A DNA stretch of 64,000 nt, taken from NCBI GenBank assembly GCA_964019425.1, contig OZ025794.1:558001-622000 (forward strand). Direction: 5' to 3'. Source of the DNA: Flectonema sp. DT1601. Lineage: Eukaryota > Euglenozoa > Diplonemea > Diplonemida > Diplonemidae. The position numbers and the translations under genes were made by a program. Below the pieces are notes generated by a model. It was not told the origin of the DNA. It searched no databases and saw only the letters and a program-made list of their open reading frames with translations. Of this stretch, positions 18,166 through 27,819 are shown one piece after another (position 1 is the stretch's first letter; each line of letters begins with the position of its first letter).

Positions 18166-19740
18166 ATGCCGACTCCGGCCACTAAAAGATATCAATATGA
18201 TTTGGGAGGATTGATATACGTGAGTAATAAATATATACACCCGAAAGACTTGGAGTACTTAGCAAGAGCTGGAAGTCCAGTACGAAAGAGCTGGGGATTG
18301 GTATCAGCAGGTGGAAAAGTAATTGTAAAAGAAGGAAATGGAACAGACTCGATTAGGTGTCAACATGAAAGAGTTGAGTTACAAACAAAATGGGGAACAA
18401 ACTGCTCGAGATGTCGACGAATGCTACCTGCGGGAACAAATGCTATAACGTGTATTGACAATATTGGTGACGGTTCGTCTGGGGCTTGCAGAAGTTGGTT
18501 TTGTCAAAAATGTGAAACGAGACCACCTCCAAGAGTAAATTTAAAACTGCAACTGCCATCACCACCTAAGAGAGTTAACACTTCACCTTCTCCAGCAAGG
18601 ACATCTCATCCAACTATTCATCCTCTATCAACACCCATAGTACCACAACAGCAATCCCCTTCTCCTGAATGTACTATTTCAGAACTTCTTCAACAGCCAA
18701 CTCTACATGATAAAATTCAACTAGAAGAGTGCTACCATGGAGAACGATCTCTTGAAGTAGCTACATCAACAGGACTGCTTGGTTGGAAACAAATAACTGA
18801 ACAAAACAATATCCAAGACGGAATAACACATCTTCGAACAGCAAAAGACATCCTCAGCGAACACCACAGAAACAGTACCAGCGAATCAATAAAAGGAAAT
18901 CTTGGAACCTGCAGATCACAACTGGGATGGGGACTCCTATGTGATGGCAGTGCTGAAGATGCTCAAAAGGAATTGGAACACGCGTTGACTTTATTAATAA
19001 ATGTCGATGGTGTTAAAAGTCATTCAGCAGCGGTATGTCGTTCACGATTAGCATGGTGTTTTGTTTCTCTTGGTAGACTTTCTGATGCTCAAGTACTTTG
19101 TCATGAGTCATTGGATACATTTCAATTTCTATGGGGAGATGCTCATCCCGATACCGCAACTTGTCGTTCACAGTATGGATGGATCTTATTCCAACTTGGT
19201 TATGTAAACGAAGCTGGTGCTGAACTTAAGAGATCACTAGACGCTTTACTAGTTAGTGTTGGAGATAATAATTTATCAACAATAACCTGTAGATATAGAC
19301 TTGGATGGGTTTTACACATTAGTAAGATGAACTCTTCCCTCGCAAAGGAGTTTTTAGAAGAATCGGCACGTGGGTTTTCATCACACTACGGAAAAGATCA
19401 TCCGATTACAGTTGCTGCTGTTGGTAATTTAAAAAGTGTTGATGATGATGTGCAGCAACAATCATCATTTCAGTCTCCGATTTCGAATTCTAACGTACCT
19501 CCGTCAGAACCTCTTCAGTCTTTAGATCAAAATGATATCACACCATTCCTCAATGCAAACAACTTATCTGATTGTTCAGCATTACTTCGTCAACGAGGTA
19601 TTACAACCCTCCAACAACTATCAAACGTAACAGCGAAGTCTCTTCCCCCTGAGATCCCATGGAGGAATCAAAAAGAGCTACTGAAGCTATCTAAAGACGG
19701 CTCTATTGATTCTTGGATAAGAAATTCTGAAGCAACGTAA
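18166..19740 (+). CDS. Zinc-binding, TPR-repeat protein, 524 aa
   Basis: No named family is recognised, but the domain plan is clear. Residues about 65-116 hold a Cys/His cluster (C65, H67, C80, C83, C96, C108, C113, C116) suited to binding two zinc ions, ending in SWFCQKCE like a treble-clef or FYVE/PHD-type fold. A Pro/Ser-rich linker follows (about 120-175). Residues about 190-420 contain TPR units of the kinesin-light-chain type, with a recurring CRSxLxW signature (CRSQLGWGLL, CRSRLAWCFV, CRSQYGWILF, CRYRLGWVLH) about 42 residues apart. The last 75 residues (ITPFLNANNL onward) look like a SAM-type helical domain. It is probably a scaffold. The start follows a TTTCAG acceptor. Confidence 0.8.
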   Translation: MPTPATKRYQYDLGGLIYVSNKYIHPKDLEYLARAGSPVRKSWGLVSAGGKVIVKEGNGTDSIRCQHERVELQTKWGTNCSRCRRMLPAGTNAITCIDNIGDGSSGACRSWFCQKCETRPPPRVNLKLQLPSPPKRVNTSPSPARTSHPTIHPLSTPIVPQQQSPSPECTISELLQQPTLHDKIQLEECYHGERSLEVATSTGLLGWKQITEQNNIQDGITHLRTAKDILSEHHRNSTSESIKGNLGTCRSQLGWGLLCDGSAEDAQKELEHALTLLINVDGVKSHSAAVCRSRLAWCFVSLGRLSDAQVLCHESLDTFQFLWGDAHPDTATCRSQYGWILFQLGYVNEAGAELKRSLDALLVSVGDNNLSTITCRYRLGWVLHISKMNSSLAKEFLEESARGFSSHYGKDHPITVAAVGNLKSVDDDVQQQSSFQSPISNSNVPPSEPLQSLDQNDITPFLNANNLSDCSALLRQRGITTLQQLSNVTAKSLPPEIPWRNQKELLKLSKDGSIDSWIRNSEAT

Positions 19741-19964
19741 TACGGGAGTGGAGAGTGGGGAGGGTTCCTTAATTGTATTTCTGTTTTAATATTATTAGAT
19801 TACTAGATTAATATTATGTCTTCTTCATGATTAAATACTTTATATTTATCCGTACTGCTATTCTACAGGACTGAAAATAGGAGGAACCCCAACATGAATG
19901 ATGTTGATATGTGTAGGCCAGTGAAAGATACTTACTTTTCATATTCTTACAGCTCCTCCACAAC

Positions 19965-21101
19965 ATGTCAAGAAAGCATGTCAGTGTCGCATCTATGCCG
20001 AGTTTGGGGGAGGCAGAATACCCGGGAGGTCATTATCAACAACAAAGTCACAACAGAAGTGGAACAAACGTTCACTCCGGAGTGTCAATGCCAAGTTTAT
20101 TAGTGGCTAGTAGTGAAAGAGAGAATAGTGTTGAGCTTGAAAGTTCTGGAACGAAAAAGGAAATTGACAAGAGAAGAAGGCAAACTGACACTGGAAAGAC
20201 TATTGTAACAACTCCATGGTACCCAGCTGGAACAGTCAAGGACGCAATTAAATTATGTGACGAGGTGAACGCTCTTTGTAAGCTACTCGAACTATCAGAA
20301 GAAGAAGTCGCAGCAAGACATCGATTTAGAAGCACTCTACACGAGACAGCCCGTGACATCTGGGCATCAGTTACAGTAAAGGTTTATGGTTCATTCGCAT
20401 ACGGTCTCTCACTCCCTGGATCTGCTCTTGATGTAGTAGTTGAAGGATGTACTGATTTAAATGATAATTTCAATACTTATGTCGACATGATTAACAATTT
20501 GGGTTTTAAAGTTGAAGCAAAATACTGTGCTCCCGAAGAAGCTTTCATAAAAATAAGAGCTGGAGACATAATCGCGAACTTATCACTAGTCCATAAGAAA
20601 TCACTAGCGAGAGCAAGCGTTGCCAGGATAAGAAGTCTAATCGAACAATTTCCGATGGCGGCTCCAGTTTTCGCTGCTGTTCGATTACTTCTACAGCAGT
20701 CGAGGTGTAATAATGCAGCTGATGGAGGAATATCATCTTATGCTATATTAATTATGATACTTCATACCTGTAGAGAGTTTAATCCACTAGATGCTGGTCA
20801 GCTTCTTGTTGCATTCTTCAGACAGCATCAGACTGATGCAAAAGAAGTCATATCAGCCATTGCTTTCGATGATATGGATCATCCAAAGAAAGACGGTAGT
20901 TTTTGGGTAGCTGATCCTCTCGATAAAGACAACAATGTCGCTACCGGATGCACCAGAATTGTCCAGGTAAGATCAGTATTCGGAACCTCCCATGTTGCTC
21001 TTGGTAAGTGGATGTCCTCTCGCTGGAACGGCTACCGCGGACGATCACCTCTTTCATCCATTTTAGCATACGGAGATTTATGGGACAGAGCAGAGGCATA
21101 A
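19965..21101 (+). CDS. TRF4-like nucleotidyltransferase, probably catalytically inactive, 378 aa
   Basis: The fold is that of non-canonical poly(A)/poly(U) polymerases (TRF4/PAPD family). Residues 138-160 give VKVYGSFAYGLSLPGS, the nucleotide-binding GS motif; then comes a helical central domain with DGGISSYAILIMIL and the PAP-associated part (DPLDKDNNVATGCTRI). The family uses three Asp residues to bind metal. Here the usual SDIDLVV reads SALDVVV, so the first Asp is Ala154 while Asp156 remains, and the third position (usually VDISF) reads ANLSL, with Asn205. Activity is therefore unlikely; it may bind RNA or partner an active enzyme. The start is the ATG 13 nt after a TTCTTACAG acceptor. 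An earlier acceptor near 19869 would add a short upstream frame from the ATG at 19894. Confidence 0.85.
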   Translation: MSRKHVSVASMPSLGEAEYPGGHYQQQSHNRSGTNVHSGVSMPSLLVASSERENSVELESSGTKKEIDKRRRQTDTGKTIVTTPWYPAGTVKDAIKLCDEVNALCKLLELSEEEVAARHRFRSTLHETARDIWASVTVKVYGSFAYGLSLPGSALDVVVEGCTDLNDNFNTYVDMINNLGFKVEAKYCAPEEAFIKIRAGDIIANLSLVHKKSLARASVARIRSLIEQFPMAAPVFAAVRLLLQQSRCNNAADGGISSYAILIMILHTCREFNPLDAGQLLVAFFRQHQTDAKEVISAIAFDDMDHPKKDGSFWVADPLDKDNNVATGCTRIVQVRSVFGTSHVALGKWMSSRWNGYRGRSPLSSILAYGDLWDRAEA

Positions 21102-21112
21102 AAAAATGACAG

Positions 21113-21145
<33 letters not shown>

Positions 21146-22329
21146 TATATACAGATGACTAAGAGAGGATAAATCTCTTTTTTGTTATTGTGTTATTCCG
21201 TTTTTTTTTCTTTTTCTTTTTTGAATACACGTGTGTATCTGAATGCCTAACGATACGTGATACAATCCGACAAGCGATTAAAAGAAAATGTGCTTGAGTG
21301 GGTGCAGATCGCAAAAAGAAAAGAAAAAACGTTATCTATATTGAGAAGTCGAAATTTCTGTGTTGAATATTGATGTTCAAAAATAAAATAAAAATAAAGC
21401 AGTAAGGCATAGCTTCTCTACTCCAAATGGTTAAATTAGACTTAGGATTTGGGGATTCATTCCTGTTTTTTTCTGTGTTGTGTGCATCAGAAACATAGCT
21501 ATCCGTCTTGCAACAGAGTCGTAACAAGTACATCGTTTAGAGCATTAAACTCACAAGTCGGGCTCTATGCCAAATATTATTGATTATGCGCGAGTTCATA
21601 CAAAACCAAGCTTAATTTTTTTTCACACATGAGTGGAGGAAAAAAAAAAAAACAAGGTCAAACACCTGTTGGGGAACATTCTTATTGTTTTTAAACCGTG
21701 TTTGTGATGGTGAGAGAGCTTTTTATTTCTTTTTTTATGTTCGTTTTTTTTTTTTTTTTTTTTCCTTCCACTTTCGAAATGTCTCCGAAACGTTTTAAAA
21801 ATACGATAGTGAAACGCCTATGTGGTTGTGGTGATTCCCATGTGTTTGGGAGAAAAAAAGAAAAGAAAGAAGGAAAATAAATATCACAGTCAGTCCAACT
21901 CTGTGTTGTTCATGGCTATCCCTCCGTGTGATTTCACGTCCCTTATTTTCAGGTCTGTACCTATACCGGACTAGGCTCTTCTTTTTTCTTTTTTTATTGT
22001 TGTTATTTTAAATAGTCTTATTCTCATGTCTCATTGGTTTTTTTTTTTTTAAATTGTTTTTATTTTAAATTGTTTGTGTTCTTATCGCATGTGTTATTGC
22101 TTTTTTTAAAAACAATAAAAAACAAATAAATAAAAAGTGATCCCTTTTCTTGTTAAGTTCCGTGTTAGTTAGGTTGCTAACGTGGGAAAGCTGATTGTTG
22201 ACTACTCAAAGGGGACATGTAGTATAAGTAACAACGTATTTCACAATGTTAAATTAAATAGCAGAACAATGTGTTTTTATAATATTATAACATTTTTTTT
22301 TTTTTTTTTTATATTTCATGCACTATTTT

Positions 22330-22560
22330 GTAACAAACTCATCTAAATTGAGAACGGGGGGGAAAAAAATAAATACCCATTGGTTTAATGCGGGTGGGTT
22401 GTTACCGAGTGAGGAAAATGCAGCTGATTTTGCAGCTAAAGCTGTCGTTTTATTTTACGATAGGAGGCTTCAAAGGGAAAATTTACACCCCGGCGGTCAG
22501 GAGTCCATCCTGCTTCCTTGGCTGCTCCAGGGTAGCTCTGATTGGCTTGCCCAATGATGA
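22330..22560 (+). mobile_element. Possible LINE RNase H fragment
   Basis: Translation around 22372-22460 gives WFNAGGLLPSEENAADFAAK, which resembles the end of retrotransposon RNase H domains (pattern GNExADxxA) such as those in trypanosome ingi-type LINEs. The surrounding segment up to about 22760 is GC-richer than its flanks. No reverse transcriptase or endonuclease is visible. The match rests on one short motif, so this is a tentative call. Confidence 0.3.
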
Positions 22561-25401
22561 GCCCCTGTGAGACCCTGGGTAAAAAAATGTTCCTACATCG
22601 ACTAGGGCTGCCGGTGGGAGTGTCCTGCGAACACCAGAGATACCTGATGTGTTTGGCTTGTAGCCAACGTTGAATTCAGCCAACTCTAGAAAACACGATT
22701 GGCAATGCAAGAAAGCCTTGCATGCTGTCTGTTGTTGCAGTCACTTCTATGAATGGTATTTGATCTTGTTCACATTATCTGGTCTTTCAAGCTAGGATTA
22801 GGGATGGCAGAGACTGCTTCGAATGTAAGTCAGTATGCCTCCTTCGGCCTCAGGCCACCAGGCCACCAACTGAGGCAGACTGTGATATGGATCAGTATGA
22901 GTGTTTCTTCCCCAAGTTTGTTTGTTCACGTCCCAAGTGAGAAATGGGTCCCTTCAAAAAAAAAAAAAAAATTCCACCTCAGAAATCAAAAACGAGTTTC
23001 CTGTAAAAACATATCCAGGCGTGAACCAGGCGTGAAATAATGTTACATTATTTCACGCTCGCAACAGTCGTAACCAAAATGCGTGCAATTCGATAAAAAA
23101 CTTTCACTTTCTGATTTTCACTACAAGTGTAAATTTTCCCAAAGAAGCCAGAGAGAATTTAAAAAAAAAAAAAAAAAAAAGGAAACCAATATACTCCGCT
23201 ACCAGCAAATTTAAACAGTGAAAAAACCCAAATTGTAACATTTCGTTTTTCTTTTTTAGTTATTCTTTTATTTTTTTTAAAAAAAAGAAAAGACTCTTAG
23301 CCTTTTCTGGTTAAGGGGATTCATGACACGAGTTTCATTAAATATTTAGAGAAGTGTCGGAAACTCGTTAATATAGGCTTCTTTAACGACGTAATGCTTT
23401 GTTTGTTTGTTTGTTTTTTTTTTTCGATTTCGTTTTCATCCCCCTCTTAAGCTTTTTTTTCTTTTTCTAAAAGCTTGCTGGTTTTTTTGAGGGGGGAAAA
23501 AAAGTTGACAAAAAAAAAAAAAAAATAATAATAATAAAAATAAAAGAGGAGAATGATTTAAAAAATTTCTACAAAACTACCTCCGTGTGAGTTGTGATGT
23601 TTTTTTTTTCTCTCTTTTTTTTCTTAAATTTAATTGTTGGATGTTGTTAGGCTTTAGCGCTTTTTGTGATTTAACAACAATATCACGTTGAAGAGGACTT
23701 TCTTTCAACAATAGTTTGTTGAGGTAGGCAAATGCTCAAAGCTGATCGATATCCTTTTATTAAATTACATCTCTTGAATTGAAACTAATTCGACAATCTA
23801 TTACTGAGTCTTCGGAAATGGCTACAGATTGAATAAAAGAAAAGAGAAAAAGACTTTTGACTCATAGCTTGAATGGTTAGATGGTCGTATCGCTCTATTT
23901 TAGTGGTCTATTCGAGTCCATATCACCAGTCTCTTTAATTCTGCAAAGCTCATGTCTAGAGCAGTACCGCTGCTTCACTTCTTCCTAATTGAGTTTTGAA
24001 TGAAGAGGTGAAGTCTGCCGCCTAGTCTCTTGGTTGAATTCCCTCCGAGTGGTTTTTAAAAACTTATTGTTGTACCCTATATTCAACCCTTTCTTGTTAC
24101 TGATTGGCAGTACGCAATACGAGTCCTCCGTGTGTTTGTTGTTTGCGATATGTTCCACAACCTGTTTTGATTTTTTAGAGCAATGCTTATTTTCAAGTAA
24201 AGTCCGGTCTTTTTTTTTTTTTTCCATTCTTTTTTTCCTTGTGTGGTTTTTTGTAGTTTTATTTTATTTTATTCTTTCTCACGGCATTTTCTTTCCTTCC
24301 ACTTTCTTCACCAGCTTCCCCAGCCAAATAAAATTCCTTACGGAGTTTTGTTCTTAGGGCACAACATTAAAATAACTCGAAAGGGGGAAACATCCTCCTC
24401 CAAGGATGAGAGTTAAATGTTCTAAACTTATTCTATTTTCAATTTTATTAACAATGCATTGTATGTAAATCTGTTTTGTTAAAAAAGCTCGGTAAATAGC
24501 CCATCACCAAGCAGAATATCGTGAACACAGAGAACTATTTATAATGTATTTACTTTTTCCTCTGCAGTATGGTAGACTGGACTTTTCGCAGAGGAAAAAA
24601 AAAAAAAAAAAAAAAAAAAACAGGAACTACAGATTATTATATTGTCTTATTTTTAGGAATTGCCTTGCGTGCTGTCACAACCGCCTGTGGAATTATGCAA
24701 TGTGTTTCTTTTTTGTTAGTCGTCTGATGACAGATTTGAAAGGGGGGTTAGGTCTTTCCGCAACCATATCATCGAATACTTAAGTTTGAAGCGAATGTTA
24801 ATATTTATAACCTTTTTTCGAATGTTTTTGTTGCACTGGAGTGTGATGGTGAGATTATTTGGTTCGAAAGGGCTTTTCTATCCTTCCCAAGCTCCTGAAA
24901 CGAAAAAGAGAAAATGTTTTCCGTTTAAATAAAAAAGCAACGTATTGTAGAATGCCTACCCACGTATGCTTAGCTTAGGGTGTGGTACTGTTTTTTTTAA
25001 TAAAAATTATGATTCGTGGAATTGAAGAAGGAAGAAAAAGAAATAATCTTAGTGCGTAATATATATTTAAGTCTCTTGAGTCATATTTGAAATATTTGTG
25101 TATGGCATTTTTTTTTTTTTTTTTTTCCCCTTAAAAAATTGTGTTAAAATTTGCTTGATAAGGTGTGCAAAGTGCATATAACAAGTATCTCTTATACTTA
25201 TCGTTTGTTATTTAGCAAGTCTTCTTGAGGGTGTAATCTCGATTTTTTTTCGTTTTGTTTTCTTTTCTCCTGTCCGCCACCATCACTTCTCATCTTACAG
25301 GGATAGTTTCCTTTTCCAGAATCTGTGTTCCTTAGGATAGATGGTGATTATGTATTATTGTGTTGCTATACTACTTGTGTGTGTTTTTTTCTTCTTTTTT
25401 T

Positions 25402-25554
25402 GCACCGACGAAGTCGGTAGAAGAAACTATTCAAAGATTTAAGTACCGTTTATTTATTAATGTCAAAACGTTATCTATTTCCCTGCGCCGACAATACCAT
25501 CTGTGATCAACATAAAATATATATAAGGCTTTATCTGAATGGTTTTTTTTTTTT
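25402..25554 (-). repeat. Dispersed hairpin element, copy B
   Basis: Longest copy. On the + strand it has a perfect hairpin, ACCGAC-GAA-GTCGGT, then GAAACTATTCA, a longer AT-rich middle with TTTCCCTGCGCCGA, TGTGATCAAC, and TATAAGGCTTTATCTGAATGG before a T run. The hairpin arms differ from those of copies A, C and D, but pairing is kept. Confidence 0.65.
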
Positions 25555-26386
25555 CTTCTCTTTCTTCTTATACTTTTTTTTCTCCAGTAAGCGTTTACGA
25601 AATCAGAGTTTAGTTGGGTTTGCTGCTTATGCAAACAGATTTATATAAAGAAAGACACAGATACAAATAAAATGATTTGTTGATACTCTTGTCACTTGGG
25701 AATCCCAATTTGGTGCAACAAATACAACTCGAATAGTGTCATTATCTCGCTTGGTTGATGATAGGAGGCAACTTACACTTTTCTCATTGAATTCGAAAAT
25801 TGTCAGTCTTACTGTACGTGTGCTGAACAAAGTGTTATGTAAGCTTATTAATTTAGATTAATTGTTTTTTTTCTTCTTCTTTTTTTTTATTTTATTCAAA
25901 CTGACGTTTCTGTACTTTTTATTTTGTGTTCTCCGATCCATAATTTTCTGAACTTCTGTGATGTGATGAGACCCAAACTCCGTGTGTCAAACAAACAAAA
26001 AAAAAAAAAAAAAAAAAAAAAGCCTTTCAAATAATTACGAGTCATAGCCAAGTTGGTACTTGTTTCTTGTTGTCGTCTTTTCAGTCAGGTACCTGTGTAA
26101 AAGCACAGCTTTGCTGCGAGTTCTTCTAGCAATTGTGTGCACAACGAGCTTGACAGGAAAATTTTATCTTTTGTTGGTCTTTGTGATTAAAATCCTCGAT
26201 CTTTTTTTTTTTTTTTTTGGAAAAAGTATTTTGTTTTTTTTAAATCTTTTTAAAAAATAATTTTTTTGTTTAATTTGATGTTTCAACGATCTTGTCTACT
26301 TCTTGGTACTCGTTGTGCGAAAAAGCAAAAACGTGTTGTGTGTTCTTAAAGGGTTTTCTGATTTCTGACTAGCAGCAAGCCCCATG

Positions 26387-26584
26387 CTAAGTCTTTAACC
26401 ACATTATTATATTTCCAATTTTCCGAAAAGGATCAAAGGCTAAATTATATTCTTTTTTTAAACCGGCAGTGACAAAACATAAATCAAGTAAATCTTTGTC
26501 TGTATCCAGATTCCTCTGATGGCATTTCAAAATTTTAAATATCTTTTGAAAGCCTTTCACAAAAACAGCGTTGTTTTTTTCCAA
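26387..26584 (-). other. Minus-strand open stretch, unidentified
   Basis: The minus strand is open from about 26660 down to a stop at 26387, around 90 codons, without the homopolymer bias of other short frames here. The translation includes VFVKGFQKIFKILKCHQRN and NLAFDPFRKIGN, of mixed composition. There is no ATG at a sensible place, no neighbour on this strand and no recognised family. It could be a decayed gene or element fragment, or chance. Confidence 0.2.
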
Positions 26585-27059
26585 CAGTGCGCTACGACAC
26601 TGAAAGCGCTGTGAGTACTTCTGGTTGTTCGATATATATAAAAAGAGGAAAAACTAAATAACAAGTGAACCTTTTTTCTTCCCTTTGTATCTCTGGTGTA
26701 CATGGGTCTAGTTTCCATATGTTATACTTTGTGAAATAAAAAAAAAAAAAATAATAATAACAAAATTATCAATTATCCAATAACTAACTGCTAGCTGTTT
26801 CATGTCAATGTTTTTATTCTTTATATATTTGGGGGGGTGTTAATTTATAGATTTAGTTAGTTAATTTCCCTGGCCTACGTTGTTCTGTCAACCAAAGAAG
26901 AGACTCATTATTGTTGTAGTAAATTACAATAATTACTAGAACGGGCTGTCGTGTTATCTTGAGCGGATACGTCTTTCCTGTCATAAGAAACCAGTTTTGA
27001 TACATGTAGGTTTCTGATAATTCTATGCACGTTTTTGCTTTTTTTCTTCTTTTTTTTAT

Positions 27060-27192
27060 ATCGACGTTGTCGGAGAAGAAACTATTCAGATTGAAAGCCG
27101 TTATTTCTTATGGTCATGATTTATTTTCCCCCGTGCGACAGGATTCTGTCTGCGTTCGATGAGATAAGGCTAAATCTGAATGGTTTTTTTTT
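27060..27192 (-). repeat. Dispersed hairpin element, copy C
   Basis: Best-preserved copy. On the + strand: T-rich tract, hairpin CGAC-GTT-GTCG, GAGAAGAAACTATTCAGATT, AAAGCCGTTAT, middle with TTTTCCCCCGTGCGACAG, TGCGTTCGATGA, then ATAAGGCTAAATCTGAATGG and a T run. Arms of 14 bases pair end to end with one G-U, and AGCC/GGCT plus TTAT/ATAA extend the helix. Confidence 0.7.
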
Positions 27193-27819
27193 CTTTTTTG
27201 CATTTTTCTTTCCTTTCATTTCTCGTCTTGATGATTTTAAAGAACAGATTTGACAAAATAAGAAAACGTGGACGAAAAAAATAATTGTGTTCGGGTTCAG
27301 CAAAAAAAAAAAAAAAAAAAACACGGAAATGCTGTTGTACAATATTTCTGTTCCTTTACAAATTCGCTAATCAAATTTTATTTTCCCCTTTTAGATTATT
27401 TCTATTTTTTTCACTTTTAAGAAAATGAATTCTTCCCTGTAACTCAAATAAATATGGGAGGGGAAAAAAAAAAAAAAAAAAAAAAATCACATCTAGGCAA
27501 AACAACTGATATTAGGCTGCGTGATTTCTTTCTTTTTGTTATTTGTTATTGCATAATTAGCCCATTTCCCAATATAAAAAAAATAGCATACCCCCACGCT
27601 GGGTATTTTCAGAACAATAAAAATACGCCGCGTGTTCGACTTGTTCAGTTTCGTAGGTTCAATGCAATGCCTGAATTTATTTATTTTTGTTTATAAATTC
27701 AATTTCTAAAACAGTAAGAAATAACTCACTACTGAAGAGCAGAGTGTACCCAAAGCATTCATCCGTTGACATAAACTTAAAAAGCGTTATTTTAGATTTC
27801 ACGCAGCAGGTCTCAGGCA

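Larger units (their letters stand above)
21102..27819. other. Gene desert of 6.7 kb
   Basis: No gene is convincing on either strand. The sequence is AT-rich with many long A/T tracts (for example 21121-21145, 22291-22310, 23161-23180, 24598-24620, 25998-26021, 27466-27486). It contains a GC-richer possible LINE fragment (22330-22760), two copies of the dispersed hairpin element (25402-25554 and 27060-27192) and one minus-strand open stretch (26387-26660). The genes on both sides point the same way, so this is not a strand-switch region. Many short predicted proteins here are poly-Lys, poly-Phe or poly-Tyr artefacts. Confidence 0.6.

Noticed and set aside
23864-23935. tRNA-like sequence with an A-box-like TAGCTTGAATGG and TTCGAGTCC
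   Set aside because: The D, T and acceptor stems do not pair when laid out by standard tRNA positions, so it is not a working tRNA. A SINE head is possible but no second copy was seen.
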